A DNA stretch of 64,000 nt, taken from Mycogone perniciosa (Eukaryota > Ascomycota > Sordariomycetes > Hypocreales > Hypocreaceae). Below the pieces are notes generated by a model. That model saw only the letters and a program-made list of their open reading frames with translations. It searched no databases and had not been told where the DNA came from. Shown here piece by piece: positions 1 through 11,284 of the stretch. Location: the NCBI GenBank assembly GCA_025331125.1, contig JAOALB010000090.1:168426-232425 (forward strand), read 5' to 3'. The position numbers and the translations under genes were made by a program. Every line of letters starts with the position of its first letter. The first letter of the stretch is position 1.

Positions 1-345
1 TTCAAGATCAACTCAATGTCCGGCAAGCGTATCGCGATCAAGCAGACTTTCAACGGCAATGCCGGCCCGTATTTCATTCTGGCTCTCGACGGCAATCGTC
101 TATACAGCGTTGAGGATGGTCAGACGATTGCTAGTGTCAGCAAAGGCTCGACTGTGCGCATCAACACCGTTCACGACGCCAACGCTCGCCGCTACAGCGT
201 TTATGTGAATGGCAAGGAGCTGTATCACGTTACGAATGCTCCAGGCGGTAGCTTTTACGACAAGGTTGGTGCGTACGCGACGAACAGCGGCACGGGCGAT
301 CTCAGCATCACCTGGAACGATATCCAGTTCTGGCACCGAGGCTAG
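1..345 (+). CDS. C-terminal part of a secreted polysaccharide-lyase-like protein
   Basis: The frame is open from the first base of the window, so the gene begins upstream; 114 codons are present before TAG. The visible part is rich in short beta strands (FNGNAGPYFILALDGNRLY, RRYSVYVNGKELYHV) and ends with a GDLSITWNDIQFWHR strand. This is the pattern of the last sheets of a concanavalin-A-like jelly roll, and the wording recalls fungal alginate/glucuronan lyase-type proteins (PL7/PL20-like), where the conserved YxKxGAY motif lies near the C terminus (here YDKVGAYATNSG). No catalytic residue can be assigned because the active-site strands lie upstream. The family call is from memory of such proteins; a non-catalytic lectin-like jelly roll is the main alternative. 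Confidence 0.5.
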   Translation, partial: FKINSMSGKRIAIKQTFNGNAGPYFILALDGNRLYSVEDGQTIASVSKGSTVRINTVHDANARRYSVYVNGKELYHVTNAPGGSFYDKVGAYATNSGTGDLSITWNDIQFWHRG

Positions 346-376
346 GTAGTGATGGAAGCAAATCCATCATGTGTAT

Positions 377-441
377 ATAAGCTCTGCACATAAACTCTGC
401 ACATAAACCCTGTATATAAACCCTGTATATAAATTCTGTAT
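377..441. repeat. 13-bp tandem repeat, five copies
   Basis: Five consecutive 13-bp units of the form ATAARCYCTGYAY lie just downstream of the lyase-like stop codon. The first two units carry CTGCAC, the next three CTGTAT, so the array looks like two sub-expansions. It probably lies in the 3' untranslated region and contains several TATATAA runs. Confidence 0.85.
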
Positions 442-2867
442 ATAAACTTACATACTAGTACACACAAGCAACACTCAGAAGTGGTCTCTATTCTTGTGTT
501 TGCCGATCAACGGAGCTTGACTCCCGATAGCCCTGTTTCAAGGCACCCACAAGCTAAATGTTTCATATTCGTGAGCCTATGGAGGTAGAAATTAAGTTCT
601 GTGTTAGCCGTGCCATCGGCAAATCGCATGGCTGTGGAGACCGTTGAGAAGGTTTGAGCCTCTTCAATAAGAACACCCGTGGACCATGAAGGTCGTCCGT
701 GCATACATGTGGATAGAGTGTCAGATTCCGATGCTTCAAATGGGTCCATTCAATGGTCCTTGACATATACACTATGTGGAACCACAGAGGGCGGATCCAA
801 CGGTGTTGTCACATCGGCTGGTATTGGATTGGGTGAATCACTCCGCACGAATATGCGTAGACGCTCGTTGGGCTTCAGGGTGGGCATCATATAAATATGA
901 AATGAGAATTAGAAAGGTCTATTCACCTCACGAAGAATGCTTCGCCACTCCCAAAATATGATGACCATGCTTGAACAGCGTGACCTCGCGGTCTTCTGCG
1001 GCATAAAACAGTCTCTAAAGCTTTCATCACCCTGTAATACATGTAAGAAAAGCGACGGCTCTCGTCCCACTGACCTCGACTGGTGCCCCAGCTACGGCTG
1101 CACCTGAAGGCCACGTACCAGAACTATTATGATATCCTCCATGCAAAGGCTTCCGCAGAATGTGACCTATACGGCCTGATGATGGGATGTTTGATGCCGT
1201 TGGTGATGATGGGAGCAATAAGCTCGCCGTTAGCACGGTGGATGATCACCCTTATCTTGTCCTAGTTCCAGCTCTCTCAGCTTGCCGTTTGCCTTACTCA
1301 CCTCTTTCAAACTATAATAAACCTATTGCCTCTCGTCTAGGCATGTGCGACCGCTCGCCCATCATGAACTGGATGTAAATCTTGTCGGAGTGGTCAGCCT
1401 CATTCGAAAAATCTAGGACTTTACTCTCCGGTCGTCGTCCGTCCTTGTCGTAGACGTCCTTTGGGATGCCTGATGCAGTAAACCACCGGGCGACAGGATT
1501 CATGCCACAAACAACAACAAGGCACTCTTGAGATATGTATTGTCAACGACCTGATTCACATGTTAAGCCGCCTCGGCACGTTGCAGGATTTGTGACGTCG
1601 ATAGTGAGTGAGGTGACTCATATAATTCAGGCTCGATACACTAGTACCATAGTACTACTTCGTACGTGAATGGATGAAATAATTAATTAATAAGGCAGAC
1701 AGTGGCTTCTTTGGCGGAAATGGGCATCGCTCAACCTATGAAGTGGTCTGGATGTTTTCATTCCCGGGTGGCGGTTAGTTGATGGACTTGGGAGCCTGGA
1801 AATACCACCCAATGCCCCATTTCCCAGACAACCTGGGCGGTTACATGTGCAACCCACGTTCCATTTGATAGGCGGGAGGCTTCTAATTCTAAGTGGATAG
1901 ATCGTACATTTCCATCCAATGGGTGAATATGGAGGGATTAGTACAAGTAGTAGAAGAAGGCTGTGTAATAGAGTAGATTATGCTAATGGAATGGTGTCTC
2001 AAGCATGCCAAGGCGAGGCGGATGAAAATAGAGTCAAGCCTGGGGAGAATAGCAGTGGTATTGTCCTTTTTAATACTGGAACTAACTACTATTAGGTCAG
2101 CCAAGCTCTCCTAATCGTGTATGTCCACGGAATAAACGGAATGCGCTGAGGAGACCAGACTAGATGAGGATGCCATGTGTCAGCCCATCTTCAGCCGCAC
2201 CGCGATATTGCATTTGGGACCGAGAGCGCGAAGTCCAAGCCTCAAAATGCGCCTCCCTATTGGGCACCAAAAGGCTGCAAATGGCTGGGATGCCCATTCA
2301 GCGACCGAGAACGGAGGAGAACGGAGCAACTTGTCCATGTCTGCTCCATATCTTACTCTGCAGTGGCACAGAGGCATCACGAGACCTGAATCTGAAGGCA
2401 CGTCAAACGCTTGGGCCGCCACCTTCATTCAGAATGAAGCGACCCAAACGTCATCCAAGACCCAAACATCTGTGCTAGGAAGCCTTCTCGAACAATGACA
2501 GAGCTTGGCTGCGGGCTGCGCCACCGCCCCGTGAAGCACGGGCAAAGGGTTGCCCAGGCAGTCGGAATTCATCGCGAGGCTGAATCCAGGCAAATAGATC
2601 GAGCGTGGTTTGTGCGGCTCTTGACATTGGCTGAATGCTTTTGTTTGCTGTCCATGTACAATCCTATTTATATAGTGGACATTGGATCTCCTCCAGATTC
2701 AGATCCAAGACCCGCATCAATCACTCTTCAACTTACACGCTGTGTTTGCCAGAAACAAACATCTCTTCACAGCTCGCGTCTTTCTCTCCGTTTGCATATA
2801 TCGATCGTCATCGGCTTTCTCTCCCTTCCCCTCCTCCTCACCCTCATCCTCTTCAAACACCGCCATC
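442..2867. other. Intergenic region with a possible decayed coding stretch
   Basis: There is no intact gene in 2.4 kb. On the minus strand, 1503-1312 reads as 63 codons that look protein-like (NPVARWFTASGIPKDVYDKD and following) and is followed, after a frame change, by a second coding-like stretch near 1250-1130 (HRANGELIAPIITNGIKHP). They could be exons of a decayed gene, but I cannot name a family. The rest is AT-rich spacer and the flotillin upstream region. Several overlapping frames of about 105 codons at 2164-2498 look like chance openings. Confidence 0.4.
2665..2674 (+). promoter_or_regulatory. Probable TATA element of the flotillin gene
   Basis: TATTTATATA lies about 195 bp before the flotillin ATG and is followed by a pyrimidine-rich leader (CTTTCTCTCC, CCCTTCCCCTCC), the usual look of a fungal core promoter with a CT-rich 5' untranslated region. 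Position and composition are the only support. Confidence 0.45.
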
Positions 2868-4358
2868 ATGTCGTACAGAATCTCTGCCCCAGATGAGTAT
2901 CTGGCCATCACTGGCGTGGGTATCCGTACCGTCAAGATCACAAAGGCCGCCTGGGTCTGGCCTCTGCAGCGATGCACACGGTTCTCTGTCCAACCCCGTG
3001 ACATCGGAATGGATCTGCAGGCAATGACCAAGGAGAAGCTGCAATTCTCGCTCCCCGTTGTCTTCACAGTCGGTCCAGATGTCAATCAACGAGGCATCAA
3101 TGCCAGACACCACTCGGCGCCAGATCCCTCCTCTCAAGACCATGAAGGCCATGACGATGGACTCCGTGATGATGACCGTGAGGACCGCGGCGATGCGCTG
3201 GTCAAGTACGCCATGTTGCTCGCCCATTCAGATAGCAACGATGGCAAGGTGAACCAGCGCACGCACGTGGAGAACATCATCAAGGGTATCATCGAAGGCG
3301 AAACCCGTGTACTGGTTTCGGGCATGACGATGGAGGAGATCTTCACCGAGCGCGAAGTCTTCAAGCGACGCATCTTCCGCAACATCCAGAGCGAGCTGCA
3401 GCAATTCGGCCTGAAGATTTACAACTCCAATGTCAAGGAGCTGAAGGATGCGCCAAACTCCGTCTACTTCGAGTCGCTCTCTCTCAAGGCCCACGAAGGC
3501 GCCACGAACCAGGCCCGAATTGACGTCGCAGATGCACAGCTCAAAGGTAACGTCGGTGAGGCCAAGCGCAGGGGTGAACAAGACCGAGAACTTGCAAAGA
3601 TCAATGCCGAGACTGCTGTCCAGAAAACCGAGCGGGATATTGAACGTGCTCAGGCTGAGGCTCACCTCAATACCTGCCAAGCAGCCCTCTCACGGGACGT
3701 TGAGATTGCACGCGTCTCAGCGCAGCGCGCTCTTGAGTCCAAGGATGAAGATCTCAAGAAGGAAGTCGAAATCAAGCGTGCGCTCACGGAAATGGAGCGC
3801 CTGCGTGCAAAGGATGTCGTCAAGGCCAGCATCACTCGCGAGAGCAAGCAACAGGCTGCCGATGCCGCCGCATATGAAGTCACCGCCCAGGCTCGCGCCA
3901 ACCAGGACGCTCTACAGCGACAGGCTGATGCTGAAGCATACAGGATCAAAGCTGAAGCCGAGGCCGAGCTCATCAAGAAGCTCAAGGAGGCAGAGGGTGT
4001 CACCGCCATGGCCGACGCCTATGGCAAGCTCTCGACAGCATTTGGTGGCCCAGCCGGTCTTCTGCAGTACATGATGATCGAGAAGGGAACCTTTGTCGAA
4101 ATGGCCAAGGCTAATGCCTCGGCTATCCGTGGAATGGAGCCCAAGATCAGTGTTTGGAACACAGGAAGCAATGGAGATGCTGGTCGTTCGGACCCGGCCG
4201 AGACGATGCGCAATGTGTATCAGATGCTGCCGCCCCTGATGTCTACAATTCAGGACCAGACGGGTCTTCAGTTGCCTGAGTGGCAGTTTGGTCGTCTGAA
4301 TGCTGCTCAGCAAGCCATGGGCAAGAACAACGTCAATGGTGAGGGAAAGGCCATCTAA
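2868..4358 (+). CDS. Flotillin-like SPFH/band 7 protein
   Basis: A single exon encoding 496 residues. Flotillins coat the inner face of plasma-membrane microdomains and assemble through an SPFH domain and coiled coils. The N-terminal SPFH region spans about residues 1-215 and carries the conserved blocks AAWVWPLQRCTRFSVQP, KEKLQFSLPVVFTVGPDV, IIEGETRVLVSGMTMEEIF and NSNVKELKDAP. Residues about 220-420 are a long charged Ala/Glu/Lys coiled coil (RQADAEAYRIKAEAEAELIK), typical of the flotillin domain. A hydrophilic insert rich in Asp/His (about residues 80-110) sits inside the SPFH part. The open frame extends 62 codons upstream, but ATG 2868 follows a CATC context and gives the family-typical MSYRISAPDEY start, so it is preferred. 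Confidence 0.95.
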   Translation: MSYRISAPDEYLAITGVGIRTVKITKAAWVWPLQRCTRFSVQPRDIGMDLQAMTKEKLQFSLPVVFTVGPDVNQRGINARHHSAPDPSSQDHEGHDDGLRDDDREDRGDALVKYAMLLAHSDSNDGKVNQRTHVENIIKGIIEGETRVLVSGMTMEEIFTEREVFKRRIFRNIQSELQQFGLKIYNSNVKELKDAPNSVYFESLSLKAHEGATNQARIDVADAQLKGNVGEAKRRGEQDRELAKINAETAVQKTERDIERAQAEAHLNTCQAALSRDVEIARVSAQRALESKDEDLKKEVEIKRALTEMERLRAKDVVKASITRESKQQAADAAAYEVTAQARANQDALQRQADAEAYRIKAEAEAELIKKLKEAEGVTAMADAYGKLSTAFGGPAGLLQYMMIEKGTFVEMAKANASAIRGMEPKISVWNTGSNGDAGRSDPAETMRNVYQMLPPLMSTIQDQTGLQLPEWQFGRLNAAQQAMGKNNVNGEGKAI

Positions 4359-5879
4359 ATGGAAGATGGTGACGATGAATGACCTACACACTTTTCATTT
4401 TATTTGCAGGGATGTACATCACAGAGTTCAAACACTAGATTTTTTTCTTCCTTCTCTCCTATGTCTGTTCTCGAAGGGCGTATACGGACTTTTTCCTATT
4501 TCTTTTTTGTGGGTAGAGACGAGGAAGGGGAGGGACATGAACAGAATGAGACCAACAGATACCAGGAGGCAGTCTGCTGCAACGCACATTGACAGTTCAC
4601 TTTGAGTTTTTAACCATTTCATATACTCTATGACCTGTAATTTTATTTCCAATATTTGAATCACTAATACGAATGACAAATATGACAAGTTCGTACCGCT
4701 TACAAGCAACTACACCCCGTGACAGACAGAAAACGCAATGAGTCCCCCAAGTATATCGTCTCTCTCACGCATAACTCCCTCTCCGAAAGGTCGAGAATCA
4801 AATTTCACAGGTGATATGTCATATATTCTTATATTATTCTGCTTGTTCAAGACAAGTCTGGAAGTCTAGACTTTGGACGTGTGTGACGTCAAGGACATGT
4901 GATGCCGCATATGAACCACTCTTCTAAACGATGCAAAGAACCTTTGTATGCCAAGGATTTCATTCCCCGCTCGCTTCTTACTGCCGGCCTCGAGATCGAA
5001 TCACTCCCCGCTTCTTGGCTTTCAGTGCATGAGCTTGATTCTTGGCTTCACAAGGTGAGTTCACTACTACTCTAACGAGGGGAAGGTTCGTATGTTAATC
5101 CCGGCTCTAGATAGTCGTGCTGATGTTTTTGAGACATCACTACCCAAGGTGAATTAAGAACATCCATTACTCTTCGAAATATATATCCAGTCGATAATGA
5201 CGACTAGAAACACAAGTCCACCCACCATCCCGTATGTACGTTTCAATAGCTGATAACAACGCATGTTCTCCGCCAATTGTAACGCCGAGACAGTCGTATC
5301 TATGCGGTGCATATTACCAGATACCTCAGGTGTGGGTGCGGAGAATGAAAGTGCGGAGACATCTCTATGCTACTTCGTTCAAAGCAGATTCAAAGGGTCA
5401 AAAGCGGATTTGAAAAATCAAAGAAAACTTCAAAATTCCCATAATATTGACGATTCATCGGCTCTTTTCTCCAGCAATGGCCTCCTATATTTCACCATGC
5501 TTGAGATATGATTAAGAGAGGTGGCAATCGTGATGGTTATGCTTCTTCCAAGTCGTCTGCGTGGCAAATCTGAGCTGAATCCAGCACACCACTTAACGCT
5601 CTTGATCATACGAACTTACGAAGTACATCTGCATGCTACCGCATATTACGAGAGATTGAGATATCGTGCGGGGTTATGAGATATCACATCAGGAGCAGGA
5701 GCAGGAGCAACTTGTGAAGTGTTCTGGCTTACAGAGAGCCACAACTTTCACCTATAAATGGCCATGACCTTCCTGGTCTAGCGAGCAATCAACTTCTTCC
5801 ACAATCCAACAGCTTCGCTTACTATCACTTTGATCAGCATACCTACACACAAATATCATACATATCCTACATCTCCAAG
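4359..5879. other. Intergenic region between flotillin and the decarboxylase-like gene
   Basis: About 1.5 kb without a supported gene. The first 300 bp are the T-rich flotillin 3' flank. An 82-codon frame at 5263-5511 has no protein-like character that I recognise. A (AGGAGC)3 run lies at 5691-5708 shortly before the next gene's TATA box. Confidence 0.6.
5753..5759 (+). promoter_or_regulatory. TATA box of the decarboxylase-like gene
   Basis: TATAAAT stands 121-127 bp upstream of the ATG at 5880, followed by a leader without upstream ATG codons in good context. The distance fits a fungal TATA-type promoter. Confidence 0.55.
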
Positions 5880-7151
5880 ATGCCGTCCGGTCTTCCCACC
5901 GCTCCTGATGAGGAAATCGGCTTCCAGCCACCTCCAGCCCGAGTGGCCCCAAGCCCGAACATCCCCTGGAGCCCTCCCAGCATGCCAATTGTTGATGACA
6001 GCCCCATTCAATTCAACCCTATCATTATTGTACTCATTGGCTACCTCCAGAAGGTCTGCCCAGGCGGGCTGGACCAAGCTGTTGCCACGGCTTACAAGCA
6101 GCTTCCCGAATTCATGGACAAGTTCAAGATCACAGACGCTCGCTCTTTTCTCGAGTTTGCCAACGATCTTCTCAAGTGGATCCCGCATGAGAACTTCGCC
6201 GGCAAGGATATTTACGATGTCCTTTGCATGTTCTACTTTGTGATGGACCAATCCCCAATCTTGGAGCTCCAGACTCCCATTGATCCCAGCCAAGCCGGCC
6301 AGCCTCTTACCTGGCTCTCGTCCTGGATCGTCGTTTATGCTCAACTCATTGGCCTCTTCATGGACACGACGGCTTCTCTCACGCCTGAGTCCCTCGAGAC
6401 TTTCAAGAAGTCCCCACTGTACAACTACAACGAGGCCCTGGTGCCTTCAGGTGGCTTCAAGACCTTCAACGAGTTCTTCTCTCGCCCACTGAAGCCTGGC
6501 TCGAGACCCATTGACTCACCCACTGACGACAATGTCATTGTCTACCCGGCTGACTGTACCTACGACAATTCGGTTACTGACCAGAGCATCGTGAGCATCA
6601 ACGCCGAGGGCATTGTTTACATCAAAAACCTCCCCTGGACTATCTCGTCGCTCCTCCAGGGCAGCGAGTACGCGAGCGATTTCGAGGGCGGTGTTTGGAT
6701 GCACGCGTTTCTCAACACGTACAATTACCACCGTCAGCATGCACCCGTCTCAGGTGAGGTGCTCGAGGCCAAAAACATTCTGGGTGCTGCCTACCTTGAG
6801 GTTGACGAAAAGGCTCGCCCTATCCGCGTCATGAACGGACCGGATGCCCCAGACACCCCCGGATACCAGTTTTTGCAGTCCAGAGGCATGGTGATCATCG
6901 ATAACCCCGTCCTGGGCAAGGTGGCAGTGCTGCCCATCGGCATGGCTCAGGTTTCGTCAGTCAAGATCACGGTCAAGAAAGGCGACATGTTGAAGAAGGG
7001 TGATGAACTCTCCTGTTTCCTGTTTGGAGGATCCGATATCATCTGTGTGTTCCAGGCTAAAGCCGGTCTGACTGCTAAGAACTTTGTTCAGTCGCCACCG
7101 CACAAATACTCCAAGACTGGAACCATCCTGGCGAGGGCTGGGGTCCAGTAG
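5880..7151 (+). CDS. Phosphatidylserine decarboxylase-family pyruvoyl enzyme
   Basis: A single exon encoding 423 residues. The family makes a pyruvoyl cofactor by self-cleavage before a serine and then decarboxylates phosphatidylserine or, in some fungal members, free amino acids. The C-terminal half holds the catalytic parts: Asp in YPADCTYDN (about residue 222), the His pair in YNYHRQHAPVSG (about 283-287) and the cleavage Ser in FLFGGSDIICVF (about 384). All three triad residues are therefore present, but the motif is GGSD rather than LGST/GGST. The N-terminal 170 residues form an extra helical region, as in soluble PSD-like decarboxylases such as the fungal tryptophan decarboxylase PsiD. 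No mitochondrial presequence or membrane segment is obvious. I infer a soluble PSD-like amino-acid or lipid decarboxylase; the substrate cannot be read from the sequence. Confidence 0.85.
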   Translation: MPSGLPTAPDEEIGFQPPPARVAPSPNIPWSPPSMPIVDDSPIQFNPIIIVLIGYLQKVCPGGLDQAVATAYKQLPEFMDKFKITDARSFLEFANDLLKWIPHENFAGKDIYDVLCMFYFVMDQSPILELQTPIDPSQAGQPLTWLSSWIVVYAQLIGLFMDTTASLTPESLETFKKSPLYNYNEALVPSGGFKTFNEFFSRPLKPGSRPIDSPTDDNVIVYPADCTYDNSVTDQSIVSINAEGIVYIKNLPWTISSLLQGSEYASDFEGGVWMHAFLNTYNYHRQHAPVSGEVLEAKNILGAAYLEVDEKARPIRVMNGPDAPDTPGYQFLQSRGMVIIDNPVLGKVAVLPIGMAQVSSVKITVKKGDMLKKGDELSCFLFGGSDIICVFQAKAGLTAKNFVQSPPHKYSKTGTILARAGVQ

Positions 7152-7905
7152 GCAGTGATGGCCATCATGTATTGCCCATAAGCCTGGTAGTATTGTTAGT
7201 CATAGTATGAATGAAACACATGCATTGTTTTTAAGACATGTTCGGATAGAAATGTATAGGAATGCTCCGTTGCAGGGGAGCTGATGGGTATGTCTTGATC
7301 AAACTGAGGGACCAGGTCCATTTGCCTCAACTCTAGTGAGTGCGTCACATCCCCTCCGTTTAGAGAGAGTGTGTTTGTCTCCTATCATCCAACAAGAACA
7401 TGCATGATACTCCATACCTGGTAATCACTTCTTCCATCTCCTCAGTTGAAATTTGGCCGCACGGCAATTGGAGATGGGCAATTCGAAAGACGTGTTAGTG
7501 CAATCACCCGGCCTGACCAGAACTAAGATTGATGTTGATCTGATTCCGAGAACACCACTGCACGTCGATAAGCCCATTCATCATGGATCACCGACCTGGT
7601 AGTATTACTTAGAAATCAAGTATTCTCCTTCGCAAATAGAGGCGTGGAGTAGAACAGGACGCACTGAGAAAGCGAATGATACGGAGCATTACAATTCGAG
7701 ACGGTCACGTGCATATATGGAGATCAGCGATAGCACGTGACTTCGCATCTCCTCGCGTCAATAGCGTCAGTCCAGGCACCACCTTCGCGTCTCCCCAGTT
7801 CGTCCCCTCTATGAATTGTGTCTCATATCTGGGACCAACCAGCCCATTCTATTTCTTTGCATGGAGTTTTCCAATCGGCAGTGAGCTGAATCAGGCCTCG
7901 TCGCT
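7152..7905. other. Intergenic region upstream of MRE11
   Basis: 750 bp of flank shared by the decarboxylase-like 3' end and the MRE11 promoter. A 128-codon open frame at 7676-8062 runs into MRE11 exons 1-2 in the wrong frame and is a shadow. I see no RNA gene or mobile element. Confidence 0.6.
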
Positions 7906-10295
7906 ATGCCCGAGTTTCCTGGTAAGCTTTGATCAGGCCAATAAAGCAAACGGCAAGGCGTCCCTGCTAACAAACATATGTAGAGGCGGACACGATCCGC
8001 ATATTGGTGGCAACAGACAACCATGTCGGCTACGAAGAGCGAGACGCCATCCGCAAGGATGACAGCTGGAGGACCTTTGACGAGATCATGACCCTCTCCC
8101 GCACCGAAGACGTATGTTGTTGGCGATTATACCCCCTCCATTCTAGGCAGTCAAGCTCACTCTGTCCATAGGTCGACATGGTCCTCTTGGCAGGCGACCT
8201 CTTCCACGATAACAAGCCCTCCCGCAAATCCCTCTACCAAGTCATGCGCACCCTCCGCAAAAACTGCTTGGGCATGAAGCCCTGTGCGCTCGAGTTCCTT
8301 TCCGACGCCGCCACAGTCTTCGAGGGCGCATTCCCGCACGTCAATTACGAAGATCCAGACATCAACATCTCTATACCCGTCTTCTCTATCCACGGCAACC
8401 ACGACGATCCTTCGGGAGACGGCAATTTCTGCTCACTAGACTTGCTCCAGGCGGCAGGGTTGCTGAATTACTTTGGGAGAGTGGCAGAAGCGGATAATAT
8501 CGAGGCGAAGCCGATTCTGCTCCAAAAGGGTGCGACAAAACTGGCGTTATACGGGCTAAGCAACGTTCGTGATGAGCGCATGTTTAGAACGTTTAGAGAC
8601 CACAAGGTCAAGTGGTTTCGTCCGGGAGCGCAAATGGGCGAGTGGTTTAATCTGTTGGCGGTTCATCAAAATCACCATGCGCACACGGCAACATCATACC
8701 TACCAGAGAATGTCCTCCCCGACTGGCTCAACTTGGTGGTGTGGGGACATGAGCATGAGTGCTTGATTGATCCTACGCAAAACCCCGAAACAGGGTTTCA
8801 CGTTATGCAGCCCGGTTCATCAGTGGCGACATCGCTTGTTCCCGGAGAGGCTGTCCAGAAGCACATTGCGATTGTCAGTGTAAGTGGGAAGCACTTCAAG
8901 GTTGACAAATTACCGCTGAAGACAGTCCGCCCGTTTGTGACGCGAGAGATTGCTCTCTCACAAGACAAACGGTTCAAGGGTCTCGATACAAAAAAGGATA
9001 ATCGCCATGAGGTTACTCGACGGTTGATGGAGGTGGTTGAGGAGATGATTGAAGAGGCAAACGCAGATTGGGAGTCTATTCAGACTGATGAAGAGGCTAT
9101 GGAGGAGAGGCCGCTCCCCCTTATCCGACTCAAGGTTGAGTATACTGCACCGGAAGGTGGGCAATTCGACTGCGAGAATCCACAGCGTTTTTCAAATCGC
9201 TTCGTTGGCAAGGTTGCCAACACGAATGACGTTGTCTACTTTTACCGCAAAAAGACGGCGCAGCGTATGTCGCTTTCCCTGGTTCTCAAGGTCATTTACT
9301 AACGATTGGCAGGCAAGGCGACTGCCACCAACCCCATTGAAGCTCTCGAGGCCCTCGGTGATGGATCAGAAATGGTCCGTGTAGAAAGCCTCGTCCGGGA
9401 CTTCCTCTCTGCGCAATCCCTCAAAGTCCTTCCTCAAGGCCCCTTTGGAGAGGCAGTCAACCAATTCGTCTCCAAAGATGACAAGCACGCTATGGAGCTC
9501 TTTGTCTCGGAACATCTGTCTGGCCAAGTACGGCAAATGCTAGGCCTTGAGTCCGATGATGAGGACTTGAACAATGCCATGGAGATTTACAAGGCAAGAA
9601 TAGAGCAGCAACTAGCCACCAGTGGCTCGGCAGTCAGATCGCAGCCTAGTGAGAGGAAACGCGTATTGAAGCCAAAGCCAGATACATGGGATAGCGACTT
9701 TGACGGAAATTGGGAGGATGAAGCTGATGCGTGGACATATGAGGACGCGGCACAGGATGTGACGCAGTCCAGCACACGGGCAACGGGTAGATTATCACGG
9801 GGAAAGACGCAGCAGCAGGATGACGAGGATATGTTAGATATGGATGAATCACCACCCCCAGCCAAGTCAACCAAGCGTGGCACAACCCGTGCAACAAAGG
9901 CCGCCCCAGCGAAAAAGGCCACCGCAAAGAAGGCCCCCGCCCGAGGACGCGGACGAAAGGCATTTGAAGATAGTGAAGAGGAGGAGGAGCAACAAGAGGC
10001 GGATGTGGTGATGGAGTCAGAGGAGGAAGAGCCAGCCCCGAAGCCAGCCCCGAAGACAACAACCAGACGAGGTCAGAGTACTAGGGGTGCAGCCGCGAGT
10101 AAACCTGCTGCCACGACCAAGAAAGCTGCTACCACGAGAGGTGCTTCGACTAGGACGAGACAGACGACATTGAGTTTCTCGCAAAAGGGGGGGACACAGG
10201 ATAAGGCGCTGGAGATTAGTGACGATGAGATTTCAGATGACGATGCATTTGAGCCTGCGCCTGCACCGGTGGCGAGTAGGACGAGGAGGAGGTAG
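7906..10295 (+). CDS. mre11: Double-strand break repair nuclease Mre11
   Basis: Four exons: 7906-7921, 7984-8111, 8172-9264 and 9313-10295, encoding 739 residues. Mre11 is the manganese-dependent nuclease of the MRN/MRX complex with Rad50 and Nbs1/Xrs2 and acts at DNA breaks. Phosphoesterase motifs are all visible: TDNHVG, GDLFHDNKPS, HGNHDDP, HQNHHAHT and WGHEHEC. The DNA-binding cap follows to about residue 430. The C-terminal 250 residues are disordered, with runs of Glu/Asp, a KKAPARGRGRK glycine-arginine segment and Ala/Lys/Thr repeats ending in SRTRRR. The first exon is only 16 nt; splicing it gives MPEFPEADTIRILVATDN, which fits fungal Mre11 N termini. Donor and acceptor phases agree at every junction. 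Confidence 0.97.
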
Positions 10296-10579
10296 AGAGG
10301 GAGATTTTGGTATGGAGTACGGAGTACTATTGAGGACAATACTGCAAATGGGAGGATGAACTTGATGCCTAATGTGACTTGTCATGCATATGCGAGTCAA
10401 GCTTGAATAAATGTGTACATTGACTACAAAAACAAGCAAACGCATCAACAAACTACAAGACGGACGAGAAGAAAGACATGGGCAAAAAGGAGTGCAATGA
10501 TATGATATGATATGTGTGTATGTACTCCGTATATGATGTAAATAAAAGTGCAGCAAAAAAGGAATAACGAAAGCTGGAT

Positions 10580-10651
10580 CTCTCCCGCCGGGAATTGAAC
10601 CCGGGTCTCAAGCGTGACAAGCTTGCATACTGACCACTATACTACGGAAGA
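10580..10651 (-). tRNA. tRNA-Asp (GTC)
   Basis: A 72-nt cloverleaf without intron. The acceptor stem pairs TCTTCCG with CGGGAGA (one G-T wobble), followed by discriminator G. The anticodon stem CAAGC/GCTTG closes the loop TTGTCAC with anticodon GTC, and the T arm is CCGGG-TTCAATT-CCCGG. The internal B box GGTTCAATTCC is intact. It lies tail-to-tail with MRE11. Confidence 0.95.
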
Positions 10652-11284
10652 TGTTTGCAGGCGTTGAGGCGCCTGTGTAGGTGTGTGGATCGGATCCTGT
10701 TGGAGGGTGAGCGATTTAATGCTCTCTATAGACCTCTCTGCCTGCAGCAATTTGCTGTTTCTGCTATACCTTAAGTATCTGCTAGTACGGAGTACCCCAT
10801 GCAGAATACGAGCAGGTCAAGTTTATAGGGCTGAAGCAGACAACCAACCAGGTTCCGACTATTCCGCAGAGATCGGTAAACTAATAGAAGGCTGAGCAAA
10901 AGATGGTATAAGCGGGTTGTGGAGATGCCGAGGACCGTTGTCGGACGTTGTCTTCGGCAGCTTGACATGTAAGACTTGGAAGCTTATAAATACTAGAATA
11001 ACAGTAGGTAAGAGAAACGTAAAATAGTGAGAAAGTCTAATAACGTGATACTACAAAGAATAGAGAAAATGACCCGATTAAGGGATAGTGGGAAATTCTA
11101 TTTAGGAGACTGATGGTTCAGAGGATATAAAATATTTAGTACTATGTAATAAATACTATGTCATACGAATGACGACAGACGGTTACGAATGCGTTCTCCT
11201 CACACTTACTCCTCACGTTACTTCGTACACAGACTCACTCTCCTCCTCTGTCCTTAAATAAAACATATGGGAAAATAGCTCACA
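10652..11284. other. AT-rich intergenic region upstream of the nitrilase
   Basis: About 630 bp, strongly AT-rich from 10980 on, with no coding signal. It holds one copy of the dispersed 9-mer TACGGAGTA at 10796. The last 60 bp carry a pyrimidine-rich stretch (ACTCTCCTCCTCTGTCC) that may be the start-site region for the nitrilase gene. Confidence 0.55.

Noticed and set aside
5263..5511. 82-codon frame between flotillin and decarboxylase genes
   Set aside because: No conserved block and no promoter or splice support.
10143..10190. Possible PIP-box in the Mre11 tail (RQTTLSFSQK)
   Set aside because: The aromatic pair expected at the end of a PIP-box is missing, so the spacing does not fit.
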